The position numbers were made by a program, and so were the translations under genes. A DNA stretch of 40,237 nt from the IMG/VR virus record IMGVR_UViG_3300015360_000087, positions 1 to 40,237 of that record. The stretch is one strand, 5' to 3'. Every line of letters starts with the position of its first letter. Positions within the stretch are counted from its first letter, which is position 1. This stretch comes from a virus. Positions 31,140 through 38,808 of this stretch are shown in pieces. Below the pieces are notes generated by a model. It had not been told where the DNA came from, ran no database searches, and was given only the letters and a program-made list of their open reading frames with translations.

Positions 31140-32075
31140 CTACTCAGATTGTTCTTTGTCTGGGTAAACATCCGAATACAAAGCATTGACTTGTTGAACT
31201 GCACTATCATGAGCCGGACTATTGAGATCATGGTAGGCATGGCCTTTATTTCCCATAATATCACTAATTTGGCTCATAGCTTGCTCTGGTGTGCGGCCTG
31301 ACCCAGTGCCTCGCCCAATGCCAATTGTACCACGTTCAGCGTAAATACCACCCAGTTCAGCTGCCATCATGACAACAACAGGGTTATTACCGGCATATCC
31401 ATTCTTTAACTCATCAACAGCTTCAGGGTACTTCTCAGCATACTTAGCCAATACACCTTTAAAGCAGGCAGTCTTTTCTTCAAAGGCATTACCCCATGTC
31501 TTTTGTAAAAAAGAACGAACATTCTCTTTTTGGGTATTAAGAGCCGCTAATGCTTCTTTACCACGGGCAACTTCAAGGTCTGACAGCACTTTTAATTGAG
31601 CATTATTAAGCCCAGCTTTGTGTGCCACTATCTTAGCTTGCTCTAAAAAGTCAGCATCGACTGGCAAATCGTTAGGAATATCAAGATCATACTTATCTGC
31701 TGATTCTGGGCGACCTAAAGCTTTATATACTCTATCCATTTTTTCTGCGGCCTTTGGGTCATTTTCAGCAGGCAGCCTAAACGTACCTGAGATTGATTCT
31801 AGTTTTGTATTAAACTCATCAATTACTTCTGGAGCAGCATCAGCACTTGGGATTGGAATTCTTCCGCCAATCATGTTCTGTGCGCTTAGGAAGCTTTTAG
31901 CAAGCCCATTGACATCCTTAATAGAGGACAGGGCTGGGTTGTCACGAATGTCTTCTGACAGCGAGCTGCGGAAGTCTACTGGGGCAACAGGGGCGGCTAC
32001 AGACGCCTCAACAGACGGTGTAGTGGTTTCAGTGGTTGTGGTGACTACAGTTTCTTCATTAGTATTATTCGTCAT
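31140..32075 (-). CDS. scaffolding protein
   Basis: This 311-aa acidic protein lies between portal and capsid genes. It has a disordered Thr/Val/Ala-rich N-terminus (TTTTETTTPSVEASV), a helical middle (AKSFLSAQNMIGGRIP, KYDLDIP, DFLEQAKIVAHKAGL, LLxDLE-like helices) and a helical tail. The NMIG+RI and YDL patterns are common in podovirus scaffolds of the T7 gp9 class. It directs procapsid assembly and is released on packaging. It ends just before the capsid promoter. Confidence 0.8.
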   Translation of the reverse strand: MTNNTNEETVVTTTTETTTPSVEASVAAPVAPVDFRSSLSEDIRDNPALSSIKDVNGLAKSFLSAQNMIGGRIPIPSADAAPEVIDEFNTKLESISGTFRLPAENDPKAAEKMDRVYKALGRPESADKYDLDIPNDLPVDADFLEQAKIVAHKAGLNNAQLKVLSDLEVARGKEALAALNTQKENVRSFLQKTWGNAFEEKTACFKGVLAKYAEKYPEAVDELKNGYAGNNPVVVMMAAELGGIYAERGTIGIGRGTGSGRTPEQAMSQISDIMGNKGHAYHDLNSPAHDSAVQQVNALYSDVYPDKEQSE

Positions 32076-32340
32076 TTTCTTTATCCTCTTTTTCCTGTTG
32101 TCTAATAAGTTTAAATTCAGTCGGGGTTAATTCTACGAACATTCTAAGACGTTGTACTAAATCATGTTGGCCATTGCGCCATATAATTCTGTTAGTGCTA
32201 GGCTCTCTGCCTGTAAGCTGTTCTTCATCTGGTGCAAAAATCGGGCGAGATACATCTTTTTCTAACTCCCTTAAAAGGCTCAATCCCGGTTCTATGCTTA
32301 ATACATCTTTTACTAGCTTTGCTAATTCAGATGTTTTCAT
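32065..32340 (-). CDS. Bbp19-like small head-associated protein
   Basis: This 91-aa protein overlaps both portal and scaffold genes. The segment RPIFAPDEEQLTGREP followed by RNGQHDLVQRLRMFVEL resembles the phage Bbp19 domain (a short helical protein with a G-x-R-x-x-V helix, encoded near portal or scaffold in several phages). The C-terminus is highly charged. Its role is unknown; location suggests head assembly. Confidence 0.5.
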   Translation of the reverse strand: MKTSELAKLVKDVLSIEPGLSLLRELEKDVSRPIFAPDEEQLTGREPSTNRIIWRNGQHDLVQRLRMFVELTPTEFKLIRQQEKEDKENDE

Positions 32341-34046
32341 TTAACTGAACCCTCCTGTGGTATGCTGCCTACATTTTTAGCCATGTTACCAATACTTTCA
32401 CCTGCCTGTAAAGCAGATTGTGCTTGTGCTGCTTGTTCTCGTTGGCCTCGTATTGCAGCTACCTCCTCATCTGTTCTTGTAAGCTGCTCTGGAATATCAC
32501 GAATGCGAGCCATTACTTCAGCAACTTCATCAGTGTCAATCAGGTCAATTGTAGGAGTTTGTGTTAATTGGCCCATTTGAGAAACCTCTTGGACATAGGC
32601 ACTAATATTGCGCAACTCAGACATCTGTTGTGAGCGTGCCAATGAATTAACAAACGCAATTTCTAAATCAATTGTTTTATTACCATATGCATCTCTAGTA
32701 GTAATTTTACTACGTACTGATTCAGGGATAGGTGGAATCTTGCCAGCTCTCATCAATATCTTTAGAGTGCGCATAATCAAAGGTTCAAAAACTTCATGGT
32801 TGGCTCTGCTTAATGGCGGCCCCAATACAACCTGCATTTGTTCCAGTCTTTGCTGAATTTCATATGCGGTCATTTCCCCAGTTTCTGTGCGAGGCGGCAG
32901 CATTAATTTATCAACATAGAATGCAGCTTTAATAGCATCTTTTAGTTCTTTAGCTTGCAAGAAACCTATATCAAAACGAGATTGTGTAACACCTTCTTTG
33001 ATTCCTGCAATACTTCTTACAGACACCAGTTTGCCGGGGCGCATGTCTCCTGTAATAATATTGTTTTGTTCTTGGAATATAACTGGATCAATTGCTTTAG
33101 CCAAACCTTTAAGTAAAGTTCGTGTAAGTACATTAATCGTTAATACGTCAGGCAGTGCTACATGACTTGGCCCAAAACCATATATTTCGCCCGGCTGTGT
33201 TGACCATCTAGATACATACACAGGAAATTCATAATAGCCGTCTTCTTTAACTACTTTACTGCCTTTGGCCATTACATACATTGAAGCTACAGGCCTGTGA
33301 TTAGCAGGTGCTTCACCAAATTCATTCAGCTTAACATCTTTTTTGTCGCGCATATAAACACAATGATAAAAATCAATTTCTTCTAGTGGTGTTGCTTCCA
33401 TTTTTTTAATTAAGTCTTCACCGATTGCATCACCGAATTCTTCATATGCTTGTTTAAGAGTAAAATCAAATTTGTGATAAACACAATCAACCATACCTTT
33501 TGAATTTTCTGCATAGGCTACTTCACCTAAATGCCATGTCGCAAAATTCATTCCAGTGTATTGACCGTTCTCTCTCAGCTCATCATGTAATAAAACCATA
33601 GTGCCAAACCCAGAATGGCTTTGATATCCTATTCCTATCTGGTCGTCAAAATTAGAATCTGACAGCGCATTATGAACTTCAATAGTGGCGTTACTTGTCC
33701 ACATATTTCCATCATCATCATTATTGAGAGCAGTTTGTTTAAACCTCAACTTACTCCATTTAGTCGCTGGGTTGGTAATTGTTGAATGCATTGAGGCGGC
33801 TAAATCTCTACAAGCACTAATAGCAGTAATGTCAAAAGTACGACTGTCTTTTCTGTTGCCCTTGCTTTGTTTGCCACTATTTGTAAACTTGCTATTTTGC
33901 GAAGGCACAATAAATTCAGCAATTTCTCTCCACACTCTTTCAACATTAGTACGCTCTTGTGTTGCAAAGGCAGCATTAGCTTGACGCATAAGCTTTTGGC
34001 CTAAACCATTTGGGTCGCCACTAGTCTGTTTATAAGAGTCTGTCAT
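32337..34046 (-). CDS. portal (head-tail connector) protein
   Basis: The 569-aa protein (T7 gp8 is 536 aa) has the podovirus head-tail connector pattern: QANAAFATQERTNVERVWRE, TRTLLKGLAKAIDPV, PPRTETGEMTAYEIQQRLEQ, LGPPLSRANHEVFEPLI and a Gln/Ala-rich C-terminal helix. Twelve copies form the vertex ring through which DNA is packaged and which binds TerL and the adaptor. Overlapping start and stop codons link it to the holin-like and Bbp19-like genes. Confidence 0.9.
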   Translation of the reverse strand: MTDSYKQTSGDPNGLGQKLMRQANAAFATQERTNVERVWREIAEFIVPSQNSKFTNSGKQSKGNRKDSRTFDITAISACRDLAASMHSTITNPATKWSKLRFKQTALNNDDDGNMWTSNATIEVHNALSDSNFDDQIGIGYQSHSGFGTMVLLHDELRENGQYTGMNFATWHLGEVAYAENSKGMVDCVYHKFDFTLKQAYEEFGDAIGEDLIKKMEATPLEEIDFYHCVYMRDKKDVKLNEFGEAPANHRPVASMYVMAKGSKVVKEDGYYEFPVYVSRWSTQPGEIYGFGPSHVALPDVLTINVLTRTLLKGLAKAIDPVIFQEQNNIITGDMRPGKLVSVRSIAGIKEGVTQSRFDIGFLQAKELKDAIKAAFYVDKLMLPPRTETGEMTAYEIQQRLEQMQVVLGPPLSRANHEVFEPLIMRTLKILMRAGKIPPIPESVRSKITTRDAYGNKTIDLEIAFVNSLARSQQMSELRNISAYVQEVSQMGQLTQTPTIDLIDTDEVAEVMARIRDIPEQLTRTDEEVAAIRGQREQAAQAQSALQAGESIGNMAKNVGSIPQEGSVK

Positions 34047-34462
34047 TATTTAGATCCTGTTAGTTTTGTATTTAATGTTTGCAAAGAGTACATTAAGGTG
34101 CGGTCGCCAAATAGGTAGAAGAATACAGCAGATGCCATATTGGCCATAATAACATAAATCTGTAAGTCAACTTGTGCACCCATTAATCCAGCTATTGTCA
34201 TAATTGACCAATTGAGTAGAACTGTGTATACAACAATTGGTCGTTGCAGGGCAATAATATTAGCAACCCACCGCGAAATATTAGCTGGTACAGTGTTTGT
34301 CACTCTTAATACTTCTACATCTGCTTTACGAAGCTCAACAGCTTCACCAGCATTGGTTGGATTTGGCCCACCAGTGTTGTGGTCAACAATACGTTTTACA
34401 GCATAGCTTGCTGTAGGAATTAAAGATGTAAATATAGTTGCTAAAGATACTGGATCAAGCAT
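34046..34462 (-). CDS. holin-like membrane protein
   Basis: The ATG at 34462 has GGAGAATAAT directly upstream, giving 138 aa; the longer frame from 34504 lacks a site. The N-terminal 65 residues are soluble. Two membrane segments follow near the C-terminus (RPIVVYTVLLNWSIMTIAGLM and IYVIMANMASAVFFYLFG). The RP motif before the first helix and GDRxLMYS after the last recall the 3TM holin family of gene transfer agents and phages. It would time lysis, but another candidate is encoded at 15259. Confidence 0.5.
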   Translation of the reverse strand: MLDPVSLATIFTSLIPTASYAVKRIVDHNTGGPNPTNAGEAVELRKADVEVLRVTNTVPANISRWVANIIALQRPIVVYTVLLNWSIMTIAGLMGAQVDLQIYVIMANMASAVFFYLFGDRTLMYSLQTLNTKLTGSK

Positions 34463-34463
34463 A

Positions 34464-34763
34464 TTATTCTCCGAGTAAAGTTTTAAACCCAACCGTCGAA
34501 TCATCAGTGGTCAAAGGTAGCTTAGTTGCATCTACTGCATTGCGCCTGCGTTTAGTTTGTGAGGTTTTTGCTGATGCTGCTGAGTCCTCAGGGCTAATAG
34601 TTGGTTCTTGTTTAGGCTCAGGTGGTGGTGTCGGCACTGCTGCGGGTGCAGGTGGTGGCGGTGCAGGTGCAGGCGTAGGCGCCTTAGGCACTTTAGGCCG
34701 CATGAGTGCACTTACTGCCATACTTGCTACAAATCCTAATACTGGTATAAATACCGCTGGCAT
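34464..34763 (-). CDS. Pro/Ala-rich protein with STVGFKTLLGE C-terminus
   Basis: The 99-aa protein starts after AAAGAGGTTATAGT. A hydrophobic N-terminus (MPAVFIPVLGFVASMAVSAL) that may span the membrane precedes a Pro/Ala stretch (APTPAPAPPPPAPAAVPTPP) and a basic patch. The end, STVGFKTLLGE, is identical in the next gene upstream (34791). Small phage proteins ending in a KTLLG-type motif are common next to head genes, but their role is unknown. Confidence 0.6.
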   Translation of the reverse strand: MPAVFIPVLGFVASMAVSALMRPKVPKAPTPAPAPPPPAPAAVPTPPPEPKQEPTISPEDSAASAKTSQTKRRRNAVDATKLPLTTDDSTVGFKTLLGE

Positions 34764-34790
34764 ACTATAACCTCTTTAAAAACACAAACA

Positions 34791-35114
34791 TTATTCACCT
34801 AACAACGTTTTAAATCCAACTGTCGAGCCATCCTCGTATATTGAACCCCTTCCTTTTTTACGTACTGCTGCTTTCGGCCCTGCTTTTCCTCCCACTGTAG
34901 TGCCATCAGCCTCTATAACAGCAGCAGGTTCAGGGGCAGCCTCTGGTGCCACTACTTCCTCTGGTGCTGGCATAGCTGGCATAGCTGGCATAGCTGGCAT
35001 AGCTGGCATAGCTGGCATAGCTGGCATAGCTGGTGCAGGAGTTTTCCATGTCCTAGACGAGCTAGGTGCCCAGCTTGTTTCTGCTATAAGAAATGGCATA
35101 AATCCTGCTGGCAT
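34791..35114 (-). CDS. paralogous Pro/Ala-rich protein with MPA repeats and STVGFKTLLGE end
   Basis: The 107-aa protein resembles its neighbour at 34464: the same ribosome-site context (AAAGAGGTTATAATATGCC), an N-terminus MPAGFMPFLI, a low-complexity middle and the same C-terminal STVGFKTLLGE. The middle contains seven MPA triplets followed by Glu/Ala/Pro. The conserved ends and divergent centres indicate a tandem duplication in which only the ends are constrained. Function unknown; probably head- or membrane-associated. Confidence 0.6.
   Translation of the reverse strand: MPAGFMPFLIAETSWAPSSSRTWKTPAPAMPAMPAMPAMPAMPAMPAMPAPEEVVAPEAAPEPAAVIEADGTTVGGKAGPKAAVRKKGRGSIYEDGSTVGFKTLLGE
34966..35028. 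repeat. 9-bp microsatellite, 7 copies
   Basis: GCTGGCATA is repeated seven times without change at 34966-35028, encoding (MPA)7 on the minus strand. Such in-frame tracts change length easily by slippage. Confidence 0.95.
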
Positions 35115-35115
35115 A

Positions 35116-35610
35116 TTATAACCTCTTTAAATACATAATGGCCGATTGCCTAAATTTAAGGCAGTCAGCTAATAATTTCAAATCATTCTCAGCACTTACG
35201 CCAAGATAAAAATACTGTACACCAAATTCAGACTTAAGTATAGACTCAGCTTGTTTAAACATATCACATATTTTTCTAAATGTCTTTATACTTCTACGTC
35301 TAGGTGCAACGAAAAACCCATCTGTCTGGGCAAACTTTGTGTCAATGTGTTGATGGTGGTCATATATGACAATAGATAAATATCCTATTAATGTTTGTAC
35401 ATCATCAACTTCCTCAACCAGCCCTAGCCCTAAATGCGAGTTGGTTTCCTCAAGATGTTGATATAGTTCATCGTTTATATTAGGCCCGTTTAGCTCTGCC
35501 CCTACTACACCAACATCTTCCCAGTGCAATAATGATAACTCTTTAATTTTTTCTTTATGGTCAGAATACTTACCTCTAACTATGAGTAAATTACTGTTGG
35601 TAGTTTCCAT
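35116..35610 (-). CDS. GNAT-like acetyltransferase domain protein
   Basis: The ATG at 35610 is 5 bases after GGGAG; GTG 35616 and ATG 35613 are also in frame. The 164-aa protein has the GNAT order: an acceptor region, then LIGYLSIVIYDHHQ, a strand FFVAPRRRS resembling the Q/R-x-x-G/A acetyl-CoA loop, a helix (FRKICDMFKQAESILK) and YFYLGVSAEND. In T7-like phages a GNAT-like protein (gp13 class) lies near the virion genes and may be structural or needed for assembly. It overlaps the TerL end by 20 bases. Confidence 0.55.
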   Translation of the reverse strand: METTNSNLLIVRGKYSDHKEKIKELSLLHWEDVGVVGAELNGPNINDELYQHLEETNSHLGLGLVEEVDDVQTLIGYLSIVIYDHHQHIDTKFAQTDGFFVAPRRRSIKTFRKICDMFKQAESILKSEFGVQYFYLGVSAENDLKLLADCLKFRQSAIMYLKRL

Positions 35611-36991
35611 CATCACTCCCGTAATCTATTGGGTCAAAGTCAGTAATAATTTGCATTGGTGTGCCTGTAGTACCATAGTCGTCATTTGCATATGCTGTCA
35701 AGCCCTCAAGAGCTATTGCATCTGCTGCATGACAAGTCCAGTCATGGGCCGGGTAATCCCTAAAGGCCTTACTATTCCTATCCCACTGGCGGTGATAGAG
35801 AGAAAGTTTCTTAATGCCATCAGCGCATGTAGCCTCATTGAAATGATAGCGACTGAACCTCTCTCTGGTAAGATTAATTGGCAGTTGCTTAGTAGGAGGT
35901 CTACTTGCCACCAATACCTCACCTTTAACCCCTGCATCTTGCAGTAATCTTACAAACAATTCTTTAGTGCTAAATCTGGTTTGAATGTTGTGTTGTGCAC
36001 CATCATGAGGTAAGTTGTGGATTCTAAACTTAACCCCTGAAACTTGTTTGTCTTTAAGCAAACCGACATAATGTGCTAAGTCTTTGGTATTGTTCTCGTA
36101 ATAATCTGTCCATATGATTCTATTGCCATCTATCTGCCTAAACCATATTGCAGTGTCATCAGTTATACCAAGATCCAGATATGTGTCGGTATACTTGTGA
36201 TCATTCTGTACATATGTTCCTATACGCCCTTGACTGCGTGCACTAGTAATACAGTCCATGTAATATGCTCCTTTCTGCCCTGCCATGTAGCTAACCCCAT
36301 ACTCTGCCTCTATACGCTCCTCAGTCATCCCTGTACGACGTTCTTCATCAAGTTGGTCTTGGGATACCAGCTCATAGTAATTCGGCAAATCTGGCCAAAG
36401 GGCTTGAACCTCACTGACATACCATTCAGGTTGTCCAGTAATGGCCATTTCAAAATCATACATGTGATTCTTGCCAGCAGGCGTGCTGTTAAAGATTGCC
36501 CATCCACCATTCTCAAGAAGCATTGGTCTCATAATTTCCCACACGTCATCTCTTTGGAATGCGTACTCAGAAAAGACAATACCGCATGGGCCTGCACCAC
36601 GAAGGGCATCTACATCATCTGATCCAATAATACGAATGATAGAGCCATTAATCAGCTCAATCTTCATTTCATTACTATTGGGTTTACCTTTAATAAGTCC
36701 TTTGGGAATGAAATCAAGGTACTTAACTTGATCTTTAGTCTTACCTTCCCATAAAGCTTTCTTGCCTTGGGAGTAGGTGGGGAAGATGTAATAGTAATTA
36801 CCTACTCTCTCAAAGGCTTTCTTAATCATATAGTTCCAGCAGAATACATCTTTGCCAGAGCGTCTAGCCCATCGTAGGAAAGCTCTATCGCTGCCATTAT
36901 CCATAGCTTGAAATACAGCTAATTGATATGATCTAGGGGTGAAGTTATATGGAAGCTGAATTGATTCATTCATATGTTTCATTTGCCTCAT
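35591..36991 (-). CDS. terminase large subunit
   Basis: The 466-aa protein has the ATPase motifs RWARRSGKD (Walker A, residues 40-48), GIVFSEYAF (Walker B, Glu142) and the coupling motif FNSTPAG (167-173). The nuclease domain has YLDLGITDDTAI (Asp271), LPHDGAQ and DWTCHAADAIALEG. It translocates and cuts DNA during packaging. Three Met codons (36991, 36982, 36973) are possible starts. GAGG overlaps the first codon and the predicted transcript begins about 36998, so a start at 36982 or 36973 is plausible. It lies about 20 kb from TerS. Confidence 0.9.
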   Translation of the reverse strand: MRQMKHMNESIQLPYNFTPRSYQLAVFQAMDNGSDRAFLRWARRSGKDVFCWNYMIKKAFERVGNYYYIFPTYSQGKKALWEGKTKDQVKYLDFIPKGLIKGKPNSNEMKIELINGSIIRIIGSDDVDALRGAGPCGIVFSEYAFQRDDVWEIMRPMLLENGGWAIFNSTPAGKNHMYDFEMAITGQPEWYVSEVQALWPDLPNYYELVSQDQLDEERRTGMTEERIEAEYGVSYMAGQKGAYYMDCITSARSQGRIGTYVQNDHKYTDTYLDLGITDDTAIWFRQIDGNRIIWTDYYENNTKDLAHYVGLLKDKQVSGVKFRIHNLPHDGAQHNIQTRFSTKELFVRLLQDAGVKGEVLVASRPPTKQLPINLTRERFSRYHFNEATCADGIKKLSLYHRQWDRNSKAFRDYPAHDWTCHAADAIALEGLTAYANDDYGTTGTPMQIITDFDPIDYGSDDGNYQQ

Positions 36992-37004
36992 AGTCTATAC
37001 GCAA

Positions 37005-37033
37005 ATAATACGTTGAATAGATATTTATTGCAA
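37005..37033 (-). promoter_or_regulatory. putative sigma70-like promoter for TerL
   Basis: On the minus strand TTGCAA (37033-37028), a 17-base spacer and TATTAT (37010-37005; 5 of 6 matches to the -10 consensus) lie directly before the TerL start. Confidence 0.6.
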
Positions 37034-37384
37034 TTAGAATATAACATGTGTTACGGTATTAGTTCTTTTCTTGGATCTGGTAGGGTGAATGGAAGCAGAG
37101 CATTATTCGAAATTGTTCTTCTTCCTCCTACTCTCCATTCTTTTCTAAGTGTATCCTATTAAGAAACATGAAACACCTTCCTTATATATACCTTCCGTCA
37201 GCACAATACCAGTCTCTCTTTACCACCAACCTCCATACAGGCTCAAGGATCAATCCTTATTACCTACCCGCTACCCATGCACCACCATGGACTAGATCGT
37301 TTAGTAGTGGTGGCTACAATTAAGCCGTAGCATGGGTGGGAGGTGTATTCTATGCTGCCTATTCTTAGTCCGTTACAGAATAGG
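37034..37384 (-). other. gene-free stretch with a three-way-junction-like fold and a hairpin
   Basis: About 350 bases between the membrane-protein stop and the TerL promoter hold no credible gene. ACCCATGC (37273-37280) pairs with GCATGGGT (37330-37337). Inside it CCACCA (37282-37287) pairs with TGGTGG (37308-37313), and GGCT (37312-37315) with AGCC (37323-37326), giving a compact branched structure on either strand. A perfect 9-bp hairpin GCCTATTCT/AGAATAGGC (37357-37365, 37377-37385) begins at the last base of the upstream gene's stop codon but lacks a U-tract. It may be an untranslated leader, a transcript-processing site or a weak terminator. Confidence 0.5.
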
Positions 37385-37957
37385 CTATTTGCCGTCATAG
37401 CTATGGTATGGGCTTACTACGAATACATCTTGAACATATCCTGATACTAGTGGTTTCCTTTGGCCTATCTTCCATCCTAGGCGGAATCTAAAGCAGGTGT
37501 GCATATTGGGCCATTGATAGATATAGTAATATTCATAATACTGCCCATCTGTGCAGGATATTTCTCTTACGAATAGGCCGGGTACATCTCCTGTACCATC
37601 ACCTATTTCTTCATTTGGAGAAGATGAATACTCATACGTCACTTTTGCTTTACTATCCATGTAGAAGCCCATGTACTTGTAATTAAAGTAGTTAATGGGG
37701 TTACGCCATGCTAACCAGCAGTATCTTGCCCATTTACCTGCCGCTATTACTCTTAGGTAAGTGCTTGTATCTCTATTGAAATAGAAGTCTGCACAGTCGA
37801 ACCATCTTAGGGCTGATGGCAAGCATTTGTCTTTTCCTGCTGGATTTGAGAACGGGATGTAGGCGGCTAATGCAACTGCCCCTATAAGCTGTAAGGGTAT
37901 GGATATACACAAGAATTTAGCTATGTTGATGATTAATCTAAGTAAAAATTTGCACAT
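37385..37957 (-). CDS. DUF7338-like membrane-associated protein
   Basis: The 190-aa protein starts after AAGAGAGGTCAT. One or two N-terminal membrane helices (LIINIAKFLCISIPLQLIGAVALAAYIPF) are followed by LPSALRWFDCADFYF, RYCWLAWRNPINYFNYKYMG and a beta-rich C-terminal half. The WFDxAD and WRNPxNYF motifs recall an uncharacterised phage family (DUF7338). It is the first leftward gene and has its own promoter and an operator-like site at the transcript start, so it may be expressed earlier than the packaging genes. Function unknown. Confidence 0.55.
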   Translation of the reverse strand: MCKFLLRLIINIAKFLCISIPLQLIGAVALAAYIPFSNPAGKDKCLPSALRWFDCADFYFNRDTSTYLRVIAAGKWARYCWLAWRNPINYFNYKYMGFYMDSKAKVTYEYSSSPNEEIGDGTGDVPGLFVREISCTDGQYYEYYYIYQWPNMHTCFRFRLGWKIGQRKPLVSGYVQDVFVVSPYHSYDGK

Positions 37958-37968
37958 ATGACCTCTCT

Positions 37969-37988
37969 TAACTAATCAGGGTACGGTG
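37969..37988. promoter_or_regulatory. single copy of the early-array operator core
   Basis: ACTAATCAGGGTACGG (37971-37986) differs at two positions from the core repeated three times at 1985-2053. It covers the predicted first 16 bases of the leftward transcript, between the -10 box and the ribosome site, where a repressor would block initiation. Confidence 0.5.
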
Positions 37989-37992
37989 TTGT

Positions 37993-38020
37993 ATTATACC
38001 AGATTTTGGATCTATGGCGA
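37993..38020 (-). promoter_or_regulatory. leftward promoter with extended -10
   Basis: On the minus strand TCGCCA (38020-38015), 16 bases, then TGG-TATAAT (-10 box 37998-37993, perfect, with the extended TGn element). The start would fall near 37986. Confidence 0.6.
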
Positions 38021-38215
38021 GAGTTAACTACCATAAGATAATAAGATTCGGCCGCCTACCCTAAACCCCCTTACCGTATGTATATGATATATATAGTAAT
38101 ATATTATGGCCGTACCCCCATATGTAGCGTTTATGCCACTACAGCTATATCTAAACCCATGATTAATATAGTATTTGTATATGCACTATGCTCAATACAC
38201 ACTGGCTAACCTGTT

Positions 38216-38305
38216 GATTGTACAGGAGTTGGTATGCTGATATGTGTATGCTATGTGCATGATTGTACAGGAGTTGGTATGCTGATATGTGTATGCTATG
38301 TGCAT
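38216..38305. repeat. 45-bp direct tandem duplication
   Basis: Bases 38216-38260 and 38261-38305 are identical, starting GATTGTACAGGAGTTGG. A decayed third copy may begin at 38306 (GATTATACAT). Confidence 0.95.
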
Positions 38306-38541
38306 GATTATACATATATTATTATGTGGTATATGTGTGCTATGTGTGGTATATGTATATGATTATACACGCGTGCGATACTACTGCATTGGGATTATAT
38401 GGGTGAAATGAGCTAAATATGCGTATAATCCTAGTGTGTGCGATATATGTATAGTGTATATAGTGCTATATATAGCTCACACTCACACCACCACACTACA
38501 TGTAGTACCACAAGCCCACAATTATGCCACCAATTGCCATA

Positions 38542-38588
38542 TAATAACACTGATAACATATTGATTATATGATTGAATAGTGTTATTA
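38542..38588. repeat. perfect 10-bp inverted repeat
   Basis: TAATAACACT (38542-38551) and AGTGTTATTA (38579-38588) are exact inverted copies separated by 27 AT-rich bases, a possible protein-binding pair or cruciform. Confidence 0.85.
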
Positions 38589-38651
38589 AATGCTATATTA
38601 CATAATGATAATTATGTGTACATAATACTACATATAGTGCCATGACAGCCT

Positions 38652-38711
38652 ATTGTTTTAAATGCGACAATTGGCGGCTATAATCATCGTTATTGTCTTA
38701 AATACAACAAT
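38652..38711. promoter_or_regulatory. pair of 20-bp operator-like dyads 40 bp apart
   Basis: ATTGT-N10-ACAAT occurs at 38652-38671 and 38692-38711, with a shared TTAAAT centre and about 33 bases of surrounding similarity. The 40-bp spacing is about four helical turns, so both sites face the same side of DNA. They lie just upstream of the first rightward promoter (38746-38774). Confidence 0.55.
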
Positions 38712-38727
38712 TAACGACCATAATATT

Positions 38728-38807
38728 AAAATAGTTGCTGAAAAAGTGGCAATTTATGACACATGATCTATACTTAAGATAGAGTAAAAGTAAAAGGAGA
38801 TAGCGAT
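38728..38807 (+). promoter_or_regulatory. rightward promoter and leader cassette, copy 1
   Basis: GTGGCA (38746-38751), 17 bases, TATACT (38769-38774), then an AAAGGAGATAGCGAT ribosome site leading into the SprT-like gene. The whole 80 bases are repeated at 39291-39381. Confidence 0.65.
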
Positions 38808-38808
38808 T

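Larger units (their letters stand above)
38021..38727. other. AT-rich gene-free control region between divergent arms (origin candidate)
   Basis: I see no credible coding frame here. The region contains many alternating TATA/TGTA tracts, a 45-bp tandem duplication (38216-38305), a GGGGGTACGG relative of the operator core on the minus strand near 38108-38117, and a strand-biased CA-rich stretch (38477-38520). It also has a perfect inverted repeat at 38542-38588, a CATAAT/ATTATG dyad (38601-38616) and paired 20-bp dyads (38652-38711). Together with divergent transcription on both sides this suits a replication origin and early/late switch region (inference). Confidence 0.5.

Noticed and set aside
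36197-36731. Plus-strand frames opposite TerL
   Set aside because: They lie entirely inside the well-supported terminase gene and show no motifs or ribosome sites.
37272-37338. tRNA gene suggested by an 8-bp terminal stem
   Set aside because: There is no T-arm, no D-arm and no anticodon arm of correct length; only two internal stems, which overlap by two bases.
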